Shown here: piece after piece, positions 55,862 to 64,000 of the stretch
Position numbering within the stretch: position 1 is the first letter of the stretch
Layout: each line of letters opens with the position of its first letter
DNA from: Symbiodinium natans
Taxonomy: Eukaryota; Sar; Dinophyceae; Suessiales; Symbiodiniaceae
Length of the DNA stretch: 64,000 nt
Assembly (NCBI GenBank): GCA_905221605.1
Contig: CAJNDS010002233.1
Span: forward strand, 356,501 to 420,500
Reading direction: 5' to 3'
The notes under the pieces: model-generated
What the model was told of the DNA's origin: nothing
What the model saw: only the letters and a program-made list of their open reading frames with translations
The model's database searches: none
Made by a program: the position numbers and the translations under genes

Positions 55862-56160
55862 GTTCTTGCACAGCAGAATGTTGTTGACATAGGCCAACAG
55901 AAGCACTCTTGCCTTGGTGCTTACCCGCAAACAAACAGAGTTCAGTTGGGCAAGACTTGAGCAAGAACAGACGCTCCAGCAGCCAAAGTGCTTGGTCCAG
56001 TGAAGATGGCGGACCTAAGGCCGTAAAGTGCCTTTTTAAAGCGGAGGTTTCTTATCCTCTAAACCGCGGCATCTTCCTCTTGGAGCTTTGCAAAAAGGAA
56101 AGCAATGGACACGTCAAGTCCCAGCATGTTGTGCCTGTTTGTTTCTGCCATTGCAAGAAA
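55862..56160 (-). pseudogene. copia reverse transcriptase remnant with YVNN in place of YVDD
   Basis: LDVSIAFLFAKLQEED marks the first catalytic block. After a stop and a frame change, ARVLLLAYVNNILLCKNLKGAKEC marks the second; the two catalytic aspartates of YVDD are both replaced by asparagine (codons AAC AAC at 55,880-55,885). Two G-to-A changes on the coding strand explain this. Confidence 0.7.
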
Positions 56161-56270
56161 CTTGCAAGCCCGCAGACGCGGTCGGTTACCACATTATTAC
56201 GCAGCAACTTAACGTACCCTTTAAGACCCTTGAAACCTTGCTCACCAAGATCTTGCACTTTGCTCTTATT

Positions 56271-56690
56271 CTTTTAACAACTGCATTCGGATTAAAGCTA
56301 CCCTTGAACTTCGTACAATCTTTGTTTAACCGTTGTTAGCAATAGTCTTACTCACTGCAATTTAGAACCAACTTCAGCTCCTTCCACTACTTGAGTTTTT
56401 TGCCTGACGGCAAAATGGGGGTGCGAAGCACTCTCTGCTTGGCATCAAATCAGGGGGCCACATGGATTACATGGCCCCATTACCTACGACGGAGCTAAGT
56501 GTCCAGGGTTTATTTTCAGGTTTGAGGGTCGGGTTTTTAGGCTCAAAGGTACTCTGTTTGAACCGACAAACAGACGTCGAAGCCAGTCCATTGTTCTAGG
56601 GCCATAGGGCCAGATTAACAAACCTGTCGGCAGTCTCATCAAGAGTCTCATATTGCCCAGCAGCGTCAGCAGATCCTCAGCAGAAGATCA
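56271..56690. other. Spacer with second copy of the GTGCGAAGCAC motif
   Basis: No gene is seen. The segment at 56,399-56,436 repeats the sequence found at 49,566-49,605. Confidence 0.45.
56407..56436 (+). repeat. Dispersed GGTGCGAAGCACTCTC motif, copy 2
   Basis: The motif GGCAAAATGGGGGTGCGAAG continuing CACTCTC is shared with 49,575-49,605. A reverse-complement core (GAGAGTGCTTCGCACC) occurs at 58,600-58,616. GTGCGAAGCAC is a perfect 4-bp stem with a GAA loop, so the dispersed unit contains a tiny palindrome. Confidence 0.7.
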
Positions 56691-56694
56691 TCAG

Positions 56695-56720
56695 CAGCAT
56701 CATCATCATCATCATCATAC

Positions 56721-56753
<33 letters not shown>

Positions 56754-56796
56754 ATCAGATCATAGCATATCATATATCATCACATCGTGTCATTGT

Positions 56797-56827
<31 letters not shown>

Positions 56828-57180
56828 ATCATCGTCGTCATCATCATCCTGCCAGGTCCTGAGTCCTGAGCCCTGGCATCTTGGCAGTCCGGCTTCCCGG
56901 CGGTCCTGGTGCTGGCACGCGGTCCTGGCCTGGCATTGCCGCCGCATTGCCTGGCATTGGCATCAATCATAATCGCATCATCGCATCGCATCATGAATCA
57001 TTATGCATTGTGAAGTATGAATCATCAATCATCAGTCATCAATCATTCATTCAGTCATGACTCATGACATGAGATCATGATGAGCCACGAGTCATGAGTC
57101 ATGAGTCATGAGATCATCATGAATCAGGAACCATGAATCAGTCACAGTCACAGCCACAGTCACGGCAGTCACGTGAGTCA
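56695..57180 (+). repeat. (ATC)n microsatellite and degenerate ATCATG/GTCATGA repeats
   Basis: Three long (ATC)n runs at 56,697-56,720, 56,722-56,754 and 56,797-56,850 are followed by a Cys/Gly-coding GC-rich insert at 56,851-56,960. Then comes a degenerate zone of AATCATC, GAGTCATGA and GTCACAGTCACAGCCACAG units to about 57,180. Confidence 0.9.
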
Positions 57181-60100
57181 TTGCGGCCGCCGCAACCCAT
57201 CGGCCACAAACACGGGTCATGAACAATGAAAAACTGCCTTGGTTTCCTTTCAGCTTTGTTCGCGTCGAATCCAGCCAAGACTTCAAACTCAGCCCATCTT
57301 TCTTTTCTGCTGTTTGGCTTGACGTGCATTTTTTCCTGTTTGCAGAAAAGGCTGAAACAAAACCACCAGCAATGAAACAGGACTTCAAAGAACTTAGTCT
57401 GTGTTTTTCAGCTGTCCTGGCTTGACACATGCAGGCCACACCATCCTGAGATGCAAATTGGAGATGCTCTTTTGCTACGTTTTTTGATGCAAATTGGAGA
57501 TGCTCTTTTGCTACGTTTTTTGAAAGCAAATTGTTTTTAAAATTTCAAACATGAAAAAACGTTTAAAACACAGAAAAAAACTGGTTTCGAAGCATTTCAA
57601 AGTCTGCAATATGAAGAACAATTTTGGAATGCCTTGTTTAGAAACAGAATCGCTCTGAACAAACTTGCCTGAAAAACAAAATCAAAAAAAACGTTAATTG
57701 ATTTTTGTTCAATTTTTCCTTGTTTAAGAAACATTGTCAACGAAATGAACAAAATGATCCATACTAACTTTTTGAAACTGAGCCAACCGGCTTGCTTTGG
57801 ATCAAATTTAACATATTGAAAATCTCAAAAAACATTAGAAAAAACGTGGCGTTCAAACAGAATGTATTTTGTGGAAGTCATGAGTCATTTTTTTTTTCCT
57901 CCATATGCAAGACAACACCAAACTTGAGCAAATTGGACCTGTTAAGCAAATTATTTTTTTGTAATTTCAAACATAAAAACATTTAAAACCTGAAAAACAC
58001 TGGTTTCGAAGTTGCCTTGGTCAAAAGCAGATTGTTTTTTTAAATTTCCAAAAATGAAAAAAACATTTAAAACAGGAAACACTGGTTTTCAAGCATTTCA
58101 AAGTCTGCAGTGTGAATACTGATTTTGCAATGCCTTGATTCAGAAACAAAATCGCTTGAGCACAATTCTAAAAGCATCAATTGATGTGTTTTTTTTTTTT
58201 TTTCAAATTTGCCTTGTTTGAGAAACATTGTCAACGAGCCTACAACTTTTTGCAACTAATCCGACCGGCTTTGGTTTTGGATAACAAATTTTTAATTTTG
58301 AAAATTTTCAAAAAACATTGTTTGAAACGCGGCGTCCAAAAAATCTGGAATGCTTCTCTGGAATGGTTGGTTTAAAAACAAATCATTTTGGAATTCCTAC
58401 ATGCTATCTTGCCAGAGAAAATGGGAGCAAACAAAAAAGTTGTCAACAAAAGGAAAAAAAACACATTTTTCATGGTTTTCAAAAACAAAAATCAAAATTT
58501 TGAACAACAACCCAGCGACGCCAACAAACAATGAAAATTAACTCCAAAAACCTTGAAAAGTGCTGAAACTTGCATTTTGGAAAATTTGAAAAAATGCCAC
58601 GGAGAGTGCTTCGCACCAAAACATTCAAGAACTGTTGCGTCTGATCCACGTACATGTGTTTGTCTAACTGTTTATGTGCACATGTGTGATCGCAAGACAC
58701 GCTTGTTAAAAATCTTTGGCCAAAACGTGGCTCAAAGACCCGAGAAGGCTTCTGCGCCAGTTCCTTCGCCTTTTTGGTGGCCTTCTGAACCGCACAGATT
58801 CTGCTGCGTTGTGGTGTTGCTCTTAACTGCTGGCTTAACCACCTTGCAGCGCTCAAAGTTTGATGCCACCTTTGTTGCAGCCCTCTTCAGCACTTTCTTC
58901 TTGGATTCAGACCGGTTCAACACCATGTTGGCTTTCCACCACCGTTGTCGTAATTGAAATTGGCTTTTAACGTTTCTACAAAGCCAAAACATTGGACAGA
59001 CAGCAACAGTAGAGGTTGCTGCAACAGGTGACGTGATGCAGTTTAAAGCAAGAGTGGGCATGCATGCTTTGGTTTGTTGGCTGCAGGTTTTGGTGGTTGT
59101 GTTTTATGGTGGTTTTGGTATGTGTGTGTTTTGGTTTTCCCATTTTGGTAACACGGCATGTTGAGTTTCCATGTTTTGCAACTGATGCAAGGTCTCTGTC
59201 CACTTCTTGCAGGGTTTTGACAAAGTCTGAGGCTTGAAGATCATGTTTCCCTTAATATAGGCAGGTGCAACACGTTTTATTGCCTCCACCGTCCAGGCTT
59301 CCAAGCCTCTGAAGACCGTTCCAAGAATTCAAGGCTTTCTCCGTAATTTTGTTTGCTTGCCCGCTGAAGACCAACATTAGCCTGCAATCTTAAAAGCTTA
59401 AAATCATTAAGACGTGATTTAAGGCTTGTCGAGAAGTCTGAACTTGATTGCGGCAGCAAGAATCGCTTTGCAGAGTCACCTCAACGGTTGAGGCCCCAAG
59501 GGCATCTCCACAACTCATACCCTGCTGCTGCACAATTCTCAATCATGCGAGCCATGTCCAATCCTCCTGAAAATTACGTACTTTGCTTTGTTTCAAGAAA
59601 GAGCCTCACCTCAAAACTGAAACTTGCACGCGTGTATCATTGCCAGAGAAAGTGAAGGTAGGGTTCTGAAGAACCACAACCTTCGAACTTGTGGGGTAAG
59701 TGTAAGTCTTGTAGCTGCAAGTTGCTTGCCGCGTTTCGGTCTTTCACGTAGTGGTGCTTCTACTGCAAAGAACCTAATACGCAAAGAGTTTTTACAGAGG
59801 TGCTTGCACTTAAGTCTGAAGCTCCTTCCCCAGTAGGTGAAAGGCGCAATGCAGTTTGCTTGCTTGCTGGAGACCAACGTCAGCTTGCAATGTAATGCAG
59901 AAGGCCTTTCAGAATTATCTTTAAAAGCTCAGGATCATCAAGAAGAACTTTGCGGCAACAAAAATAGCTTGCAGGATCATCTTATAAGCGGTCGAGGCGC
60001 CTTTGAGGCCTGCTGCGGCTTCAAATTCTTTCACATGTCAGCAGCCCGGGTTCCTCCGGGTTTGTCGAAGCCTTGCGAGCCCTCGGAAGGCCTCGAAACC

Positions 60101-60299
60101 CCATGAGTGAGGCCTCGGGAGGTCTCGAAATGCCTCCAAAGGCCTTGAACGCCCAAAGGGTGAGGCCTCAGAGGCCTTGCAAAATCGCGTACACATGTTT
60201 GCAAAGTGGCCAGTTTGCGCGACTCCACATGTGGGGTCGCAAAATTAAGCAATTCTGGCTTCGCATGCATGGGCCTCCCCTGCATAAATTTACAGTGTC
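57181..60299. other. AT-rich region with diverged internal repeats, no gene supported
   Basis: The strand is rich in A and T runs (for example T runs at 57,888-57,898 and 58,189-58,203). A segment at about 57,535-57,640 (GGTTTCGAAGCATTTCAAAGTCTGC) recurs diverged at about 58,030-58,140. It contains a perfect 36-bp tandem pair (own entry) and the inverted copy of the GTGCGAAGCAC motif. Frames such as the minus-strand one at 58,479-59,061 are Lys-rich but have no recognisable domain. Confidence 0.45.
57450..57521 (+). repeat. Perfect 36-bp tandem duplication
   Basis: A 36-bp unit starting GATGCAAATTGGAGATGC and ending in six T occurs twice with no mismatch (57,450-57,485 and 57,486-57,521). 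Confidence 0.95.
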
Positions 60300-61260
60300 T
60301 AAAAATGATCAACTTCGAAGGTGTTTTTACTGACACTTCGAGGTGTTTCAAGCAATTCGCTTCGAAGGTGTTTTAATGATTCTTCGCTTGGAAGGTGTTT
60401 CTCATGATCCACTTCATAACAACTGATTCCCTTCGAAGGTGTTTCAACTGATTCAATTGGTTTCGACTTATTCACTTCAAAATATTCACTTGGAAGATGT
60501 TTCAAATGTTTCACTTCAAAGGTGTTTAAAATTCTTGGACGGTACTTTTGAAGGTGTTTGCAATGAAGCAGCTTCAAGGTGTAGCAACTCACTTCTAAGG
60601 CAGGTATTTCAACTGATTCACACTGGTTTTTCTTCAAAGCTGTTTCAAATGATCCTTGGTTTTCAAGATTCACTTCAACTGATTGACTTCAAAGCTGTTT
60701 CAATTGATTCTTGGCAAGATTCACTTCAACGATTCACCTCGATGTTGCAACGATTCACTTTCACTTGGAAGGTGTTTAACTTCGAAGGTTTTTCACTGAT
60801 TCCCTACAGTGCCTTTACAGTGAAATGATGAACTTCGAAAAGTGTTTTCACTTTGAGGGTGTTTCAATGTGTTCACATGAAACAATTCACTTCAACAGTG
60901 TTTCCAATGATTCACTTGGTCTCAAGATTCACTTCGAAGCTGTTTCAAAATTCGCTTCGAAGGCATTTTCAAATGACTTACTCCGAAGGTGTTTCAAGCA
61001 ATTCGCTTCGAAGGTGTTTCAAATGACTCACTTGGAAGTTTCTCATGATTCACTTCGCCAAGGCGTAACAACTGATTCCCTTCGAAGGTGTTTCAACTGA
61101 TTCAATTGGAAGGTGTTTCAACTGATTCACTTCAAAAGATTCACTTGAAAAGATGTTTCAAATGTTTCACTTCAAAGGTGTTTTAAACTACCCAAAAGTG
61201 TTCAAATGATTCACTTCGAAGGTGCGTCATTTTTCACTTTAGAGGTGTTTCAAATGATTC
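60300..61260 (+). repeat. Degenerate minisatellite built on TTCGAAGGTGTTTCAA
   Basis: Nearly a kilobase consists of imperfect ~20-35-bp repeats around CACTTCGAAGGTGTTTCAA and TGATTCACTT. Spacing is irregular, many copies contain a TTCGAA palindrome, and no copy-to-copy spacer is conserved, so it is not a CRISPR array. Plus-strand frames through it encode Phe/Ser-rich peptides that reflect the repeat. Confidence 0.9.
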
Positions 61261-61950
61261 ACTTGCCCAAAGCTCAAGTATGTCCGCCCACGGCAGTAAA
61301 GGACAAATCTGTTTTGCTCTGGGCATGTATAGCAGTCCTCCCACCGAATCGTTCTGAAAGCCTGCTTTGCTTGGCGGGGTGATCACGATTTCGATGTCAT
61401 GCATGGAAACACTCAACCATGTATTCTCCTTGTAAGATTTGTGTGGTGGGACAGTTTGTTTGCCAGAATCTTGACAGTCATGTCTCATGTCATGTGTCGA
61501 CGCAGCTGTGCTCGTGAGTTTCAAAAGTTTCAGAAACAGAGATGGGGAAGCAAGCCCATAGACTCAAAACAAATTTGAAGCCATTGAAAAGTGGAGCGGC
61601 GATCTGTCAAAGAAATCGCCCAGAAAATCACTTGTTGGAGACTCAGAATGAAATCGGAGGGCGAAGCTTCGCTCGAAAAACCTCCAGGAAGGCATGTCTG
61701 TGCGGTTCTTGCTGCGAACTCCTTTTTGGCCTCTTTCGGGCACATTTGTTTTGATCCGAAACTGATTTTTTGGAGCCTCAGAAGTGTTGGAGTTCAACAT
61801 GATTCACTCTGGCTGTGGATAGGTTGTGGAGGGTCAAAAAGTGTCTTTATCAGAGAGCTTAGGGCTAAGATCTTCTGGTTGGAGGGTTAGGGTCCGTCCG
61901 CATGGCAGATTCGATATCGAGAGAAGGTCGGAAAAACCCTGTTGTTCATT

Positions 61951-62032
61951 CGGGTTTAGGGTTCAGGGTTTGGGGTTTAGGGGTTTAGGATTTAGGGGAT
62001 TTTGGGGCTTAGGGTTTGGATTTAGGGCTTTA
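61951..62032 (+). repeat. Interstitial telomere-like block, TTTAGGG orientation
   Basis: About ten degenerate heptamers (GGGTTTAGGGTTCAGGG, GGTTTAGGGG, TTTAGGATTTAGGGG, TTAGGGTTTGGATTTAGGG). The degeneration suggests an old array. Confidence 0.8.
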
Positions 62033-62980
62033 GTCTTCCCGACGTCTGCGCCTCACCTTCTTGACAATGACGGTCTCCATAATTTGACTGATAGCCCGGC
62101 CTGCTTACCCATTTTGTCACACGGCTCAGCACGTGTAGGTGAGGAATGTACGCATGATTATGCGGTATCACACGTGCAGACGCTGTTCCAACTATTAAGG
62201 GCCCGTGCCCGATGCTGGCGCGGGTCATTTGCGATCCGTTGCCCGCGTTTGGTGCAGTCAGCTGTTCTGCCTTACTACATGTCCAAGATTGTAGTGGAGG
62301 CAGGCTGCCGAACGCTCAACCCGAAACCCGGACCTTTTGGCCGTAAACCAAAATTAAATCCTGAACCCCCGCTTCAAACCCACAACACACCCACCATATA
62401 CCTATACGCAGCCGTGCGAGTCCCAGACAGAGTCTATAGGGTCCAGCAGTCGCTGCTGCGCAGACCTTCTGCTTTCAAAACCCTGTAAAGCAATGGTGCC
62501 CTGGCGACCCGAACCGACGCCTCAGCGCGAGGTCGAACCGATCCAAGGCCCCGCACGGCGAGCGCCGGGGTTTGAGAAGCGTAGGTTTCGTTTTGGGTGT
62601 GTTTTAAAGGCTTTTTGCAAGGGTGTCGTTTTTTTTGTCATGCAGCTTTTCATTTAGCTTTTTGCGAAAAGCTCACATGTTTGTTGTTTGGGGTCTGAGA
62701 AGTTTAGGCCTGAGGGTTTTAGGCGGATGATTGGCACCCCGATGCTGAGGTATCCCAAACGTCATTGGCTTCCGATTTGCCACCTGACATGCTCAGAGGC
62801 ATCTCATTGGATTTGTGCCTGCAGCAGTGGGGCCTCTAGGCACGAATTGTGGAAAGTACGTCCTTTATGTAGGCGTGTACGCACACCATCGATGACAAGT
62901 CCAAACATAGAAAACCGAAGCCTTCGAGCTTGACTCTTTGTGAAAGATGAAAGCAAACCCGCAATTGCAAATCCCAATCC

Positions 62981-63030
62981 TGCAACCCTACAAGCCCGAA
63001 AACCCTAAAACACCGAAACCCCTAAACCTT
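62981..63030 (+). repeat. Interstitial telomere-like block, CCCTAAA orientation
   Basis: Short degenerate units (CAACCCTACAAGCCC, AAACCCTAAAACACC, ACCCCTAAACC) end three bases before the target-site duplication of the foldback element. Confidence 0.65.
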
Positions 63031-63109
63031 CACTTAATACTTATCTAAGTTCTAGAGATATCTGGGGTATGGTTTCTAGTCCAGCTAGAGGGGTCTAGAC
63101 GTCAGGGCT

Positions 63110-63348
63110 TTGACGGGGCGACGATGGGATGACGACGGCGCGACGACGGGGTGGCGACGGGGCGACGACGGTGTGACGACGGCGCGACGACAGGGTGCGA
63201 TGGCGCGACGACGGGGTGACGACGGGGGGACGACGGCTGTCGCGCCGTCGTCACGCCGTCGTCGCGCCGTCGTCCCGCCGTCGTCCCGCCGTCGTCCCGC
63301 CGTCGTCCCGCCGTCGTCCCGCCGTCGCCCCGCCGTCGCCCCGCCGTC
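63110..63348. repeat. Hairpin 1: GACGACGG array facing CCGTCGTC array
   Basis: From 63,110 to about 63,236 the plus strand is built of GACGACGGCGC-like units. From about 63,237 it switches to CCGTCGTCGCG/CCGTCGTCCCG units. The two halves are imperfect reverse complements and would fold into a GC-rich stem of about 110 bp. Confidence 0.85.
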
Positions 63349-63445
63349 ATAAGGCCTAGTTTGGGCTTAAACTAGGCCTTATGACGGGAAATAAGGCCTA
63401 GTTTGGGCTAAATAAGGCCTAGTTTGGGCTTAAACTAGGCCTTAT
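63349..63445. repeat. Central cluster of inverted 14-bp repeats
   Basis: ATAAGGCCTAGTTT occurs at 63,349, 63,391 and 63,412, and its reverse complement AAACTAGGCCTTAT at 63,369 and 63,432. The first pair encloses a 6-base GGGCTT loop. Confidence 0.92.
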
Positions 63446-63446
63446 A

Positions 63447-63716
63447 TGACGGTGTGACGACGGCGCGACGACGGCGCGACGACGACGCGACGACGGCTCG
63501 ACGACGGCGCGACAGCCGTCGTCCCCCCGTCGTCCCTCCGTCGTCCCCCCGTCGTCCCCCCGTCGTCCCCCCGTCGTCCCCCCGGCGTCCTGCCGTCGTC
63601 CCTCCGTCATCCTGCCATCGTCCCTCCGTCGTCTTGCCCTCGTCCCTCCGTCGTCCCACCATCGTCCCTCCGTCGTCCCACCGTCGTCCCTCCGTCGTTT
63701 TGCCGTCGTCCTACTT
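63447..63716. repeat. Hairpin 2: shorter GACGACGG arm and longer CCGTCGTC arm
   Basis: The left arm of GACGACGGCGC units (63,447 to about 63,514) meets a right arm of CCGTCGTCCCC/CCGTCGTCCCT units that is nearly three times as long (to about 63,716). The structure is the same as hairpin 1 but asymmetric, as expected from array expansion after the fold-back arose. Confidence 0.82.
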
Positions 63717-63764
63717 TTGTTGTGTGGACTAACACATATCTTTAGAACTTAGATAACTTAATAC

Positions 63765-64000
63765 CCTTTCGGTATTGTGTAGCAGTGTAGCCACATCGAA
63801 CCTCAAAAGGCCCCGGAGAAAGAATCCTGTACCCAAAAGGACATGGATAGGACCCCCGCCCCCCACCCCTGCATGATTTGGTGGGTGCCCTCCGCAGTGC
63901 TCACTGAAAGCCCACTGCTTCTTTTGGCACCCCCCAGGACAGCGTGACAAGAGACCCACATGCGCTGAAATCTCTGCTTGTGCCGATTGTAAAAGCGCCG
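63765..64000. other. Right edge, no feature recognised
   Basis: The last 236 bases contain a C-rich patch near 63,855-63,870 and no recognisable gene. Confidence 0.4.

Larger units (their letters stand above)
54400..56270 (-). mobile_element. Decayed Ty1/copia retrotransposon fragment
   Basis: Read on the minus strand, pieces of copia pol appear in the expected order but in changing frames. Near 56,090-56,160 there is an LDVSIAFLFAKLQEED segment (the LDVxxAFLxxxLxEE box of copia reverse transcriptase). At 55,870-55,915 the catalytic box appears as YVNNILL. At 55,650-55,735 the ribonuclease H segment reads NSKAAINISKMEGL, and at 55,530-55,670 the C-terminal segment reads RHIDLRAGFIQHKV and NNPADIFTKSLDG. 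Frameshifts separate these pieces, one of them between KMEGL and RHIDLRAG. Further down, at 54,481-54,693, a CYHKDAFCPSL...CNLC cysteine pattern may be a C-terminal accessory segment. No LTR was identified. The element cannot be active. Confidence 0.75.
61261..63032. other. Spacer with telomere-like blocks
   Basis: No gene is recognised. It includes the TTTAGGG-rich block at 61,951-62,032 and the CCCTAAA-like block at 62,981-63,030, which are in opposite orientation. Confidence 0.45.
63033..63764. mobile_element. 716-bp foldback/MITE-like element with 21-bp TIRs and 8-bp TSD
   Basis: The left terminus at 63,041 (TTATCTAAGTTCTAGAGATAT) is the reverse complement of the right terminus ending at 63,756 with one mismatch in 21. 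Directly outside each end is the octamer CTTAATAC (63,033-63,040 and 63,757-63,764), a clean target-site duplication. An 8-bp duplication is typical of hAT elements; a 9-bp reading (ACTTAATAC) would suit MULEs, but then the two termini would not be the same length. The interior has no ORF for a transposase. It consists of GACGACGG-type and CCGTCGTC-type minisatellites that form two hairpins around a central cluster of inverted 14-bp repeats. The element is therefore non-autonomous. Confidence 0.88.

Noticed and set aside
60300-61260. CRISPR-like array
   Set aside because: Repeats are degenerate and irregularly spaced, with no conserved-length unique spacers and no cas-like genes; the setting is eukaryotic.
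63110-63716. Open frames of 60-90 aa in the GACGACGG arrays
   Set aside because: They are simple reading of a trinucleotide-like minisatellite on both strands.

Overview
The window looks like nuclear DNA of a dinoflagellate or a similar protist with a large, gene-poor genome. The grounds are interstitial plant/dinoflagellate-type telomeric motifs (TTTAGGG/CCCTAAA) in at least six places, long stretches with no convincing gene, many direct duplications about 1 kb long, a few intronless same-strand genes, and relics of both LINE and Ty1/copia retroelements. No bacterial operon, rRNA, tRNA or CRISPR array was recognised. The organism assignment is inference; no marker gene is present. Layout: 1-33 kb is moderately GC-rich and apparently non-coding. 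It is built largely from duplicated blocks: a 1.3-kb block at 6.8 and 13.8 kb, a 1,121-bp tandem array at 9.2-11.9 kb, a diverged family at 18.4-22.9 kb, a diverged ~0.3-kb array at 24.5-25.2 kb, and a ~1,065-bp tandem array at 28.2-30.5 kb. 33.4-43.3 kb, minus strand, is the centrepiece: a ~10-kb non-LTR retrotransposon with one uninterrupted 9.5-kb frame. That frame carries an Arg/Ser-rich N-terminal region, an apurinic-type endonuclease, a reverse transcriptase, zinc fingers and, at the far C-terminus, a complete-looking ubiquitin-specific protease (USP, peptidase C19) domain. Separate ORFs of 125, 245 and 327 aa lie in other frames of the same strand. The stop of the 327-aa ORF overlaps the start of the protease ORF as TGATG. 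45-48.2 kb holds two intronless minus-strand host-type genes with N-terminal signal sequences: a 230-aa Cys-containing protein and a 454-aa permuted papain-fold (YiiX/NlpC-like) protein. 48.9-49.3 kb has a weaker ORF. 51.3-53 kb is a ~205-bp minisatellite followed by a polypurine tract. 54.3-56.2 kb is a decayed Ty1/copia element on the minus strand whose reverse transcriptase YVDD box now reads YVNN. 56.7-61.3 kb has ATC microsatellites, an AT-rich zone and a degenerate minisatellite. 63.04-63.76 kb is a 716-bp foldback element with 21-bp terminal inverted repeats, an 8-bp target-site duplication and two internal GACGACGG/CCGTCGTC hairpins. How the parts relate: the LINE is the only multi-domain system. 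Its endonuclease and reverse transcriptase would drive target-primed integration, and the DUB-like protease could process the element's proteins or counter host ubiquitination. The two secreted-type genes may be neighbours by chance, although both read in the same direction, as is common in dinoflagellates.
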